Source: Myxococcales bacterium
GTDB taxonomy: Bacteria > Myxococcota_A > Polyangia > Haliangiales > Haliangiaceae
Assembly: GCA_028287115.1 (NCBI GenBank)
Contig: JAQBQF010000002.1
Coordinates: forward strand, 1 to 53,157
Direction: 5' to 3'
Length of the DNA: 53,157 nt
Under the pieces are notes generated by a model that saw nothing but the letters and a program-made list of their open reading frames with translations, did no database searches and had not been told where the DNA came from. Shown one piece after another: positions 26,652-38,737 of this stretch; the stretch's first letter is position 1, and each line of letters starts with the position of its first letter. The position numbers and the translations under genes were made by a program.

Positions 26652-27915
26652 GTGCCACGGTACGTCGTCGTCGCCGTCGTCAGCGCGTTCGGGTGCAACG
26701 ACGCCATCACGCTCCAGATCTCGAGCGACCGACCGATCCCGCAGGCGCTCGATGCGATGTGCGTCGGGATCGCGGACAGCTCGCTCCACGGTGGCCAATT
26801 CGGACAGACGTATCGCCTCGAAGGCGCGCTCGCGAAGCTCCCGCAGACACGGCGCGGGCGCCGCGGTCGATTTCACCAGCAACGTGACGCTCGCCTTGCC
26901 GACCTGCGTGAAGGGCCCCGCGGCCGCACCGCATCCGGTCGGCAGCCCGATCGGGCCGGCGGACGCCAAGCTCGCGGCCTCGCAAGGTCCCGGCGGAACC
27001 GTCGTCGTCGCGATCACGATGGGATCGCTGAACGTGATCGATGCTCGCGATGGCCTGACGATCACGCAAGGGCCCGCGCCGCCGGCAGGTGCACCCGTTG
27101 CGGTGGTCGCCGCCGATCTCGATGGTGACTGCGACGACGACCTCGTGATCGCGACCGATGGCGCACCGCCGATGGTGTTTCTGCGCGAAGGCGCGACATT
27201 TGTCGTGGGCAAGTCGATCGGTACCGCCGCTGTCACGGCGATCGCGGCGGCCGATGTCGATCACGATGGTCGTATCGATCTCGTGCTCGGTGCGGGCGCC
27301 TCACTCGAGCTGTGGCGCAACGACGGCTCCTCCGCGTTCACGAACGATCCGAATGCGCTGTCGGGCGCAGGGCACGTCGTCGACGTTCGCGCGCTGGCGC
27401 TCGGCGATCTCGACGCGGACGGCAATCCCGACCTCGTCGTCGGCCAGGCAGGCCAGACGCTCGAAGCGTGGCTCGGAAACTCCGGAGGCACGGGCAGCTT
27501 CGACTTCGCGAGCGCGGTCGTGCCGCCGGTGCAGCTCGACGTGGAACGCCTGACGCTCGCCGATGCCGACGGTGACTACGATCCTGACCTCGCGGTCGCG
27601 GTCCGAGGCGCCGCGATGCGCCTCTATATCGATCGCGAAGGCCGACTCGAGGATCAGTCGTTCGTGCGGCTGCCGCAGCCGGCGCCCGTCGCGCGCACGA
27701 TCGCGATCGGCGGCTGGGACGACGGTTGCGAGCCCGACGCGGTGATCGCGAGCGATACCGGAGCGCCGTCACTTCACGGTCAGCCGACGGGCATGTTCGC
27801 CGCGGACGCCGCCGTACCCGCCGCGAGCGACCTCGTCATGGTCGATCTCGATGACGACGGCGACCTCGATGCCGTGCTCGCAACGACACGAGGAGTCATA
27901 TGGCTCGCGCGCTGA
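26652..27915 (+). pseudogene. FG-GAP repeat lipoprotein gene with apparent +1 frameshift
   Basis: The N-terminus is encoded in one frame from GTG 26652: a lipoprotein signal (PRYVVVAVVSAFGC, Cys 15) and a typical mature start down to GALAKLPQT near 26849. The rest reads on in the +1 frame from about 26851 (GAGAAVDFTSNVTL...) to the stop at 27915, with five Ca-binding FG-GAP/VCBS motifs such as DLDGDCDDDLVIA, DVDHDGRIDLVLG and DLDADGNPDLVVG. One extra base near 26850 (GACACGGCGCGGG) joins the halves. Either the gene is broken or there is a sequencing error. Without the shift it would be a ~420-residue surface beta-propeller lipoprotein. The next gene overlaps its end. Confidence 0.75.
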
Positions 27916-28742
27916 TCGTCTTGCTCGCGTTGCTCGTCGCGGTCCCCGCACGCGGCGACGTCGGGCCGCAGGCGATCGAGACGTACCTCGAGCGCGGTCA
28001 GAAGCTGTTCGCCGATCAAGAGTATGCCGGCGCGATCCAGGCGCTCGCACCGGTGACACGCGATGCGCGCGCGACACGTGCTCAACGGCTGCGAGCACTC
28101 GAGCTCATCGCGCTCGCGGAGTTCATTCGCGGTGATCAGGGTGCGGCGCGGGCGACGTTCGAGCGGATCCTCGACATCGATCCCGGATATCAGCTGCGCG
28201 ACACGAGTGGCTCGCCGAAGATCCGCGGCTTCTTCGACGAGCTCAAGAAGGCGATCATCCCGAACTACGACGCGCACGCGGGTGCGGACCTCGAGCACGC
28301 GGCGCCTACCGCGGGCACCGCCGGCAAGCCGCTCGAGATCGAAGTTCGCGCGACGCGCGGCAACGTGTTCGAGCTCGTGATGGGATCGCGACGTCGCGGC
28401 GAGCTGTCGTATCGGATGTCGGTGCTGTCGCCGCGTGGAGGGGGCAGGTGGCACGGTCGGCTCTTGCCGGAGCCGTCGTCCAAGCCGTACGAGCTCGAGT
28501 ACTATGTCGAAGCGCGCGACGCCGGCGGCGCCGCGATCGCTCGCATCGCAGGGCCCGATCAGCCGCTCGAGATCGCACTCGCCGCGGGAGGGCCTGAAGC
28601 GAAACGTCCTTGGTACGCCAAGTGGTACGTGGTCGCCGGAACGGCCGTCATTGCGGCAGGGGTCACGGGCCTCGCGATTGCGTCGACGCGCGGTCCTGAT
28701 CCCGGCACGTTGCCTCCGGGATCTGTGATCGTTACGCCTTGA
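27900..28742 (+). CDS. Secreted TPR-like protein with C-terminal membrane helix
   Basis: A 280-residue protein with a signal peptide (cleavage near ARG|DV). About residues 24-110 look like two or three TPR-type helices (AIETYLERGQKLFADQEYAGAI, ALELIALAEFIRGDQGAARATFERILDIDPGY), the usual 'envelope TPR' of myxobacteria. A beta-rich segment with YELEYYVEARDAGG follows, then a membrane helix (about 243-262) and a short tail. The ATG overlaps the FG-GAP frame by 16 bases, so the two are in one operon. Its partner is unknown. Confidence 0.78.
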   Translation: MARALIVLLALLVAVPARGDVGPQAIETYLERGQKLFADQEYAGAIQALAPVTRDARATRAQRLRALELIALAEFIRGDQGAARATFERILDIDPGYQLRDTSGSPKIRGFFDELKKAIIPNYDAHAGADLEHAAPTAGTAGKPLEIEVRATRGNVFELVMGSRRRGELSYRMSVLSPRGGGRWHGRLLPEPSSKPYELEYYVEARDAGGAAIARIAGPDQPLEIALAAGGPEAKRPWYAKWYVVAGTAVIAAGVTGLAIASTRGPDPGTLPPGSVIVTP

Positions 28743-28918
28743 TCGCCCGAGAACCGCGCGTAGTTCGAGGGCTTTCTGCGAACGAGGCTGTGAGACCCGG
28801 CGCCTCAGTGACACAAGGTCATGTTAGGGGCCGCATCCCTTCCGCGTGACTTCGATCATCGTCGAGAAACGTCGGTCGGACGACAGTGGCGAACCTAGAT
28901 GCAGGTATCGAAATGCAC

Positions 28919-28947
28919 TTGACCCCTGATGGCAACGTCGATAGGGT
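28919..28947 (+). promoter_or_regulatory. Possible sigma70-type promoter for Cys-rich lipoprotein genes
   Basis: TTGACC (28919-28924) and TAGGGT (28942-28947) are separated by 17 bases, about 90 bases before the start at 29036. The -35 matches 5 of 6 consensus bases, the -10 is weaker. The surrounding gap 28743-29035 holds no gene I can support. Confidence 0.3.
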
Positions 28948-29035
28948 CCGCCAGCGTTTTGAGAACCGGCGTGCCGTGACGGAAATTCCGGGCGGCATGC
29001 AGAGTGCGATGAGAGTCCTGAAGGAATCGTCAATC

Positions 29036-30250
29036 ATGAAGAAGCTAGCGTTGGGATTACTGGTGGTCGCGGCGGTTGCGTGCGCCGGATGCAGCAAGAC
29101 GGCGAACCCGATCATCATCGTCGATAGCTCGACGGGCGGCGGTTCCGACAGCAGCGTCGACGCTTGTAACGTGCTCGCGCAGACCGGCTGCGCGACGAAC
29201 GAAAAGTGCTCGTGGATTCACGACGCGACGACGCCGCTGCCGCTCGGTCACGTCGGCTGCGCGCCTAATGGCACCGTCGCGGTCGGCGCGGCGTGCATGT
29301 ACGGTCCGGACGGCGCGAATGGCTTCGACAACTGCGCCGGCGGCCTCGTGTGTCAGGGCGGCACGTGCAAGACGATCTGCGATCCAGCGGGGGTGTCTCC
29401 GAACTGCCCGGCCACATTTAACTGCGGCACCTACGAAGGTCTGTTCGGACCCGCGGGTCAGACCGTCAGCGCCGGCGTGTGCGATCCATCTTGCGATGCG
29501 ATCGCGGACAACGACTTCGACGGCAGCGCCGGCTCCAACGTCCCCTCGGGCTCCGCGTGTCCCGACACGGGCAGCCAGACGATCGGTTGCTACGGCTACC
29601 CGTCGAGCACGCATCCCTCGCGCTGGAGCTGCACGCGGCAGGTCCCCGCGAACGGCAACATCGTGCACCGCGATCTCTGCACGACCGCCAACGGCTGCGC
29701 GAACAGCGCGGGCAACGCGTACCTCAACGGCTGCGCACAGGGCTACATCCCGCTCCTCAAGGATATGACCGGTGGCACCGGGGTCGTCTGCATCGCGATC
29801 TGCCGGCCGGGCAATACGTATATGGGGAACACCGCCGCGCAGGCACCTGATGGAATCGCACCCAATCGCTGCCGACTGGGCGATAGGCGCGGCACGTTCA
29901 ACACCGCAACGACCACGCTCAACGGCGATCACTGCATGTTCTCGTGGCTGTTCGAGATCGACGCGATGGGGAACTTCGTGCGCTCGCCGACATCCGACAC
30001 GGTCGGGTTCTGCCTCGATCACTCGAAGTATCAGTACGACACTAACAACGACATGGTTCCGGATACCAACTGGCCGCTATGTTCGTCACTGCGCGACGGT
30101 ATGGGTTCGGGCGGATCGAACGTCGCGGCCGCCGACTTCGGCTGCGTCAACACCATGCACGCCGGCCTGCCGTTCAGCGGCAAGACCCAGATTCATCGGC
30201 CCGTGATGGAGATGCCGCGCATGCTCTACCACCCGATGCTTCAGCAATAG
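29036..30250 (+). CDS. Cys-rich lipoprotein, paralogue 1
   Basis: A 404-residue protein. The start at 29036 is preceded by GAAGGAA at a suitable distance and opens a lipoprotein signal (KKLALGLLVVAAVACAGC). The mature part has over 20 Cys, in segments such as LAQTGCATNEKCSWIHD, GGLVCQGGTCKTIC, GVCDPSCD, CTTANGCANSAGN and DFGCVNTMHA. It is not a known enzyme; the Cys pattern suggests a disulphide-rich extracellular fold. A paralogue follows 69 bases downstream with about three quarters identity by eye. Confidence 0.85.
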   Translation: MKKLALGLLVVAAVACAGCSKTANPIIIVDSSTGGGSDSSVDACNVLAQTGCATNEKCSWIHDATTPLPLGHVGCAPNGTVAVGAACMYGPDGANGFDNCAGGLVCQGGTCKTICDPAGVSPNCPATFNCGTYEGLFGPAGQTVSAGVCDPSCDAIADNDFDGSAGSNVPSGSACPDTGSQTIGCYGYPSSTHPSRWSCTRQVPANGNIVHRDLCTTANGCANSAGNAYLNGCAQGYIPLLKDMTGGTGVVCIAICRPGNTYMGNTAAQAPDGIAPNRCRLGDRRGTFNTATTTLNGDHCMFSWLFEIDAMGNFVRSPTSDTVGFCLDHSKYQYDTNNDMVPDTNWPLCSSLRDGMGSGGSNVAAADFGCVNTMHAGLPFSGKTQIHRPVMEMPRMLYHPMLQQ

Positions 30251-30319
30251 TTTCATCCATCGATCTCTCTTTTCGTTTCAATTTCTCGTCCGTCGAAACC
30301 ACACAGGAGTCTGAGCAAC

Positions 30320-31513
30320 ATGAAGAACTTAGTATTTGGCGTCCTACTTGCCGGGCTCTTTGCTGCGTGTAGTAGCAAAACGCCGGCGCACATCGTCGAT
30401 GCCGGCAGCGGAAGCAGCGTCGACGGCGGAGCGCTCTGCAACGTGCTTGCGCAGACTGGCTGCGACAGCGGTCAAAAGTGCACCTGGCTTCACGATGCAA
30501 CGATGCCGACGCCGCTCGGTCACATCGGCTGCGCGCCGAATGGCACCGCGGCCGTGGGCGCGAGCTGTACGTACGGCGCCGACGGCGCGACCGGCTTCGA
30601 CACCTGTGTCGGTGGCCTGGTCTGCCAGGGCGGCAAGTGCAAGACGATCTGCGACCAACAGGGTGGCGCTCCGATGTGCGGCGCCAACTTCTCCTGCTCG
30701 ACCTACGAAGGCCTGTTCGGCCCGGCGGGTCAGACCGTTGCAGCGGGCGTGTGCGATCCGTCGTGCAACCCGCTCGCGGATAACGACATTGATGGTAGCG
30801 GCTCGGCCGTGAAAACCGGCTCGGCCTGCCCGAACATCGGCAGCGCCTCGATCGGCTGCTACGGGTATCCCGACAGCACGAGGCCTTCGCGCTGGAGCTG
30901 CACGGGGGAAGTGAACAAGACGGTCGTTCACAAGAGCCTGTGCACGACGGCCAACGGCTGCGCGAACGCCGGTGGCAATCCGTACCTCAACGGCTGCGCA
31001 CAGGGTTACCTGCCGCTGCTCAAGGACATGACCGGCGGCACGGGTGTCGTCTGCGTCGCCGTGTGCTCGCCGGGTAACACCTATGTCGGCGCTAACCCGC
31101 AGGCTCCGGCAGGTGTCGCACCGCACCGCTGCAACAGCACGGAGGCACGCGGTAACTTCACGACCGCGACGACGACGACGAACGGTGACCACTGCCTGTT
31201 CTCGTGGTGGTTCGAAGTCGATGCGATGAATAACTTCGTCCGTTCGCCGACGTCGGACACCGTCGGCTTCTGCGTCGATCACACGAAGTACCAGTACGCG
31301 TCGGTCCCTGGCGGAACGCCGGACACGAACTGGCCGATCTGCGCCCAGCTGCCGGACGGAAACGGCTCCGGCTCTGCGATCGGTGCCGCCGACTTCGGCT
31401 GTGTCAACACGATGCACGCCATGCTGCCGTTCAACGGCAAGGCCCAGATCCATCGCCCGGTGATGGATGCGCCGCGGATGATGTATCACCACGACTTCGC
31501 GCCGACCGAGTAA
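30320..31513 (+). CDS. Cys-rich lipoprotein, paralogue 2
   Basis: A 397-residue protein, tandem duplicate of the upstream gene. ATG 30320 has AGGAG about 10 bases before it and opens a lipoprotein signal (NLVFGVLLAGLFAACSS). The Cys framework is kept (LAQTGCDSGQKCTWLHD, GGLVCQGGKCKTIC, GVCDPSCN, CTTANGCANAGGN), while the linker after the lipid Cys and the part before the C-terminus (YQYASVPGG) differ. A strong terminator follows. Function unknown; likely at the cell surface. Confidence 0.85.
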   Translation: MKNLVFGVLLAGLFAACSSKTPAHIVDAGSGSSVDGGALCNVLAQTGCDSGQKCTWLHDATMPTPLGHIGCAPNGTAAVGASCTYGADGATGFDTCVGGLVCQGGKCKTICDQQGGAPMCGANFSCSTYEGLFGPAGQTVAAGVCDPSCNPLADNDIDGSGSAVKTGSACPNIGSASIGCYGYPDSTRPSRWSCTGEVNKTVVHKSLCTTANGCANAGGNPYLNGCAQGYLPLLKDMTGGTGVVCVAVCSPGNTYVGANPQAPAGVAPHRCNSTEARGNFTTATTTTNGDHCLFSWWFEVDAMNNFVRSPTSDTVGFCVDHTKYQYASVPGGTPDTNWPICAQLPDGNGSGSAIGAADFGCVNTMHAMLPFNGKAQIHRPVMDAPRMMYHHDFAPTE

Positions 31514-31536
31514 ACGGTAGCGTCAGCTAAGCGATC

Positions 31537-31571
31537 GGAGAGGCCGGGCACCACCCGGCTTCTCCTATTTT
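31537..31571 (+). terminator. Rho-independent terminator
   Basis: A 12-bp stem (31537-31548 with 31554-31565, one G-U pair, 5-base loop) is followed at once by TATTTT. It lies 24 bases after the stop of the second Cys-rich lipoprotein, so it ends the transcript of the tandem pair. Confidence 0.8.
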
Positions 31572-31718
31572 CGGGTCAACAGTCTCCTCCCGTGTCCGGC
31601 CGCGCGCTTGGGTTTCGGACAATCCGGACGCGCCCCGACGCGGGTCCGCATGGTTACGCCGGCACATTGTACGCAACCGGCGGCGGCGGCGCTCGATAAC
31701 GCGCGTTGGAGGAGAACC

Positions 31719-35782
<4,064 letters not shown>

Positions 35783-35864
35783 GGGTACTCGCTTGGTCCT
35801 CGGTTCGGGGCGAATCTATCAGGTCGACGGCGGAACATGTGCCATCCGGAGATATGGTGACGCG

Positions 35865-37082
35865 GTGTCCGCGCTGGTCATAGAGCCTTCCGACGTTGCT
35901 GCGACCGCGGCTGCGATCGCAAGCGCGCCGCTCGTCGTCTTCGATGTCGAGTTCAATTCGGCGGATCGGCTCGTGCCTCAACTCTGTCTCCTGCAGGTCG
36001 CCTGGGTCGATCACTGGGATGCGGCGAAACCGGCGTTCGTTCCACAGGTTCCGGAGGTTCGGCTGGTCGATCCGATCGCCGGGAACGCCGAACCGGTCGT
36101 CCGGGCGCTCGCGGCCCATCCCCTCGTGATCGCACACGCGCCGCGTCAGGACCTCGGCCTGCTCGCGACCAAGTTCGGTATCACGATCCCAGGAATCCTC
36201 GACACCCAGCTGATGGCCGCGTTCAGCGGGATCGGCGATCAGGTCGGCCTCGCGGCGCTGACCTCAGATCTACTGGGGATCCAGCTCGCAAAAGAAATGC
36301 AGTGGACCGACTGGGCGAAGCGGCCGCTCTCGGATGCGCAGCTCGTCTATGCAGACGCCGATGTGCGCCACCTTCCCGCGCTCTATGCGAAGCTCGCGGC
36401 CAAACTCGGAGATCGGATGGCCTGGGTGCGCGAGGAGAGCGCGCAGATCGGCGCGGAGGCTGTCGCCGCTTCGCAAGTGACGCCGGAGAGCGCGTGGGAG
36501 CACATCGGTTCGCTACGTGGCCTCGATCCGCACGCGATGTCAACCGGGATCGAGCTCGCTACGTGGCGGCAGCGCATCGCGATCGAGCTCGATCGTCCGC
36601 TCGGTCAGGTGATGACCGAGAAGGTGCTTGTCGAGCTCGCGAAGACGCGCCCGCAGGCGCCCGGCGGCGTCCGCTCGATCAAAGGACTTTCGGAGCATGC
36701 GCGCAAGCGCGCCGAGGACATCATCGCGGCGATGCAGGAAGCAAAGCCGAGCAAGGCACCCCCGCGCACGCTGCACAGAGCGGCGAGTGTGCGCGCGCAA
36801 CGCTGGGCGGAGATGTTGATCTCGATCGTGCAGGTGATCGCCGACGAAACCCGGATCGCGCCGCGCCTGCTCGGCACTCGGTCGGACGCCGAGGAGTTTG
36901 CGCGAACGTTCGACGAACGCGGCGAGAGCGCGGTTGCGAAGCTGCCGGCGGTTGCGACCTGGCGCCGAGACCTACTCGGCGCGGCGTGGCTCGGCTGGCT
37001 CACGGGCAAGGTCGCGCTGGTCGGCGATTCCGCAGCGCCGCATGGCGTGCGGCTCACCGTCATCGACCCGGGCAATCGCTAG
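35865..37082 (+). CDS. rnd: Ribonuclease D (DEDD exonuclease with HRDC domain)
   Basis: A 405-residue 3'-5' exoribonuclease of tRNA and small-RNA maturation. GTG 35865 is chosen because it aligns with the family start and has GGAGA upstream; a longer form from ATG 35781 would overlap the acnA start. Exo motifs: I FDVEFN (Asp and Glu kept), II in AHAPRQDLGLL, III YADADVRHL. The HRDC helical domain follows (RPLGQVMTEKVLVELAKT... LSEHARKRAEDI). The end (to IDPGN) overlaps the convergent lipoprotein stop by 4 bases. Confidence 0.9.
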   Translation: MSALVIEPSDVAATAAAIASAPLVVFDVEFNSADRLVPQLCLLQVAWVDHWDAAKPAFVPQVPEVRLVDPIAGNAEPVVRALAAHPLVIAHAPRQDLGLLATKFGITIPGILDTQLMAAFSGIGDQVGLAALTSDLLGIQLAKEMQWTDWAKRPLSDAQLVYADADVRHLPALYAKLAAKLGDRMAWVREESAQIGAEAVAASQVTPESAWEHIGSLRGLDPHAMSTGIELATWRQRIAIELDRPLGQVMTEKVLVELAKTRPQAPGGVRSIKGLSEHARKRAEDIIAAMQEAKPSKAPPRTLHRAASVRAQRWAEMLISIVQVIADETRIAPRLLGTRSDAEEFARTFDERGESAVAKLPAVATWRRDLLGAAWLGWLTGKVALVGDSAAPHGVRLTVIDPGNR

Positions 37083-38560
37083 GGTTTGTACTCGAAGGCG
37101 CCGACATCCCTGTGGGCACCTTGCGGCCTCGACGTCCCATCAAAGTCGATCGTCTCGGACGCAGCTGGATCGGCCGTATCGATTGCAGGACTTCCAGCCA
37201 ACAGATGAAAGTCCCCGGTCAGAGCGTCCTTGAATCGCGGGTCCATCCCAAGCGTGTTGTTGCTGCCGGCAGGAGTCGCAGTTTGAGGTTTCACAAGGTC
37301 GTAGGTATGAACGCATTGCGTTCCATAGACCGTGTTTGCAGGTGCACCGGCGATCTCGTTCAAGAACAAGTTGTCCTTGGAGCTGAACACGGGCGTGCCG
37401 TTCGGACATCCCCAGAACGTGTTGTGGAATGTCGAGAACTGGACGCTGCTGGTGGCCACGTTGATGCCCACGAAAATGGCACCATGCATTCCTTGATTTC
37501 GGAACACGCTGTTGGTCGCCTGCAGGGAGCTGTAATGCTGCAGATCCATGCCAGCGTACCCTCCGTTGAACTCCGTTTGATCCACCGTAAGGATCGATCC
37601 TCGATTGATGGTGGCTCCAAGCATTCCCGCGACTTCCCCATCCACGGCAAGTAGATCGAACGCGGCATTGTAGACCGCGTGCAGTCTTGACCGCTGCACC
37701 TTCATCACGCAAGGTGCGCCCCCGAGCGGGAAGTCATTCGTTTCGACCCTTGCAAAGTCGACATAGGACATCGGTCCGCCGATCGCAACTGGTCTACAGA
37801 GGAGCCTCATATCTCTGTTCATCGGATCGGAGTCGGTGAGCGTGATGTCGCGAGCGCGCAAGGTGGCTCCATCAGACACACTAAGAGACGCTTCGAGACT
37901 AGCGGGACCGAATAACGTCGCTGTTTTTGAACCCGATAGAATGAGCGGCGAAAATACCGTCGGGTCGGTACCCAAGTAAGTATGCGTTCCGGGTCCGAGC
38001 TTGATTGCATTGCGCGTCGAATCGATTACGGCGAATGCGCGCTGGATCTGGCAAGGGTCGGACTTCGTGCAGCCACTCGTCGTGCTACCGCCGGTCGTCA
38101 CATACGCGATCGTTGTTTCAGCGACGCAAGCCCCGGTGTCGAGATCGCAGAGGTCACTCGCGCAATCCGCATGTGACGTGCAGCCGCGGCACGTGCCCAT
38201 GTCGCAGACGGAAGCGCTCGCGGGGCAGTCAGACGTGGCGCGACACGCGACGCATGCGCCCGCGACACAAAACTGATCGGTCGCGGGCTGGCCGAAGCCG
38301 GGGCACTGCGCGTCGTCCGTGCACATCTCCGCGCACGATTGATTGATGCAGTACTTCGCGGCGGCATCGCAGTCCGTCGAGGCCGCGCACGTCTCGGCGA
38401 TACATTGATTGCCACGACATACGAGACCGCCGCCACACCCGGTGATGTCGGGCAGGCCCTGCGCCGCGCAGTCGGCTGTACTGGTGCAACAGACGTTCGG
38501 GTTCTGCTTGGTGCATGCCGCGAGCGACAGGAAGGTGACGATGATGAAGGCGATGCGCAT
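37079..38560 (-). CDS. Cys-rich lipoprotein with beta-helix/anchor-Q domain
   Basis: A 493-residue protein. The lipobox is LAAC (Cys 16). Residues 20-150 hold about 24 Cys in short repeats of the form CxxxxDC...CxxGxC, followed by a right-handed beta-helix region (GTHTYLGTDPTVFSPLIL... SSVQFSTFHNTFWGC) and a C-terminal 'choice-of-anchor Q'-like end with SPAIDTADPAASE and DVGAFEY. This layout is common in myxobacterial surface lipoproteins; no enzyme activity is known. Base composition is visibly lower in GC (about mid-50s per cent in the 37240-37980 part) than its neighbours, pointing to recent transfer. Confidence 0.85.
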   Translation of the reverse strand: MRIAFIIVTFLSLAACTKQNPNVCCTSTADCAAQGLPDITGCGGGLVCRGNQCIAETCAASTDCDAAAKYCINQSCAEMCTDDAQCPGFGQPATDQFCVAGACVACRATSDCPASASVCDMGTCRGCTSHADCASDLCDLDTGACVAETTIAYVTTGGSTTSGCTKSDPCQIQRAFAVIDSTRNAIKLGPGTHTYLGTDPTVFSPLILSGSKTATLFGPASLEASLSVSDGATLRARDITLTDSDPMNRDMRLLCRPVAIGGPMSYVDFARVETNDFPLGGAPCVMKVQRSRLHAVYNAAFDLLAVDGEVAGMLGATINRGSILTVDQTEFNGGYAGMDLQHYSSLQATNSVFRNQGMHGAIFVGINVATSSVQFSTFHNTFWGCPNGTPVFSSKDNLFLNEIAGAPANTVYGTQCVHTYDLVKPQTATPAGSNNTLGMDPRFKDALTGDFHLLAGSPAIDTADPAASETIDFDGTSRPQGAHRDVGAFEYKP

Positions 38561-38737
38561 CGGGAAGGTTCTCGACCATCATCGTAAACGGTTGCGTGCG
38601 GTCGCGGTCCAAATTGCAACCGCGTGTTGCGATTGTGGTTTCTCCCACGCCGCGGCGGTCGGACCTCCGACATGGCCGGTGATGATGCGCAGCAGAGCCG
38701 GATAGGCCGCTTCAGCTGATCGTGCGTTTGGATCGCC

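Noticed and set aside
28743..29035. An N-terminal extension of the first Cys-rich lipoprotein from about 28886
   Set aside because: The signal peptide and a good ribosome-binding site both point to the ATG at 29036.
37079..38560. Genomic island spanning several genes
   Set aside because: Only this one gene shows lower GC; no integrase, tRNA or direct repeats flank it.
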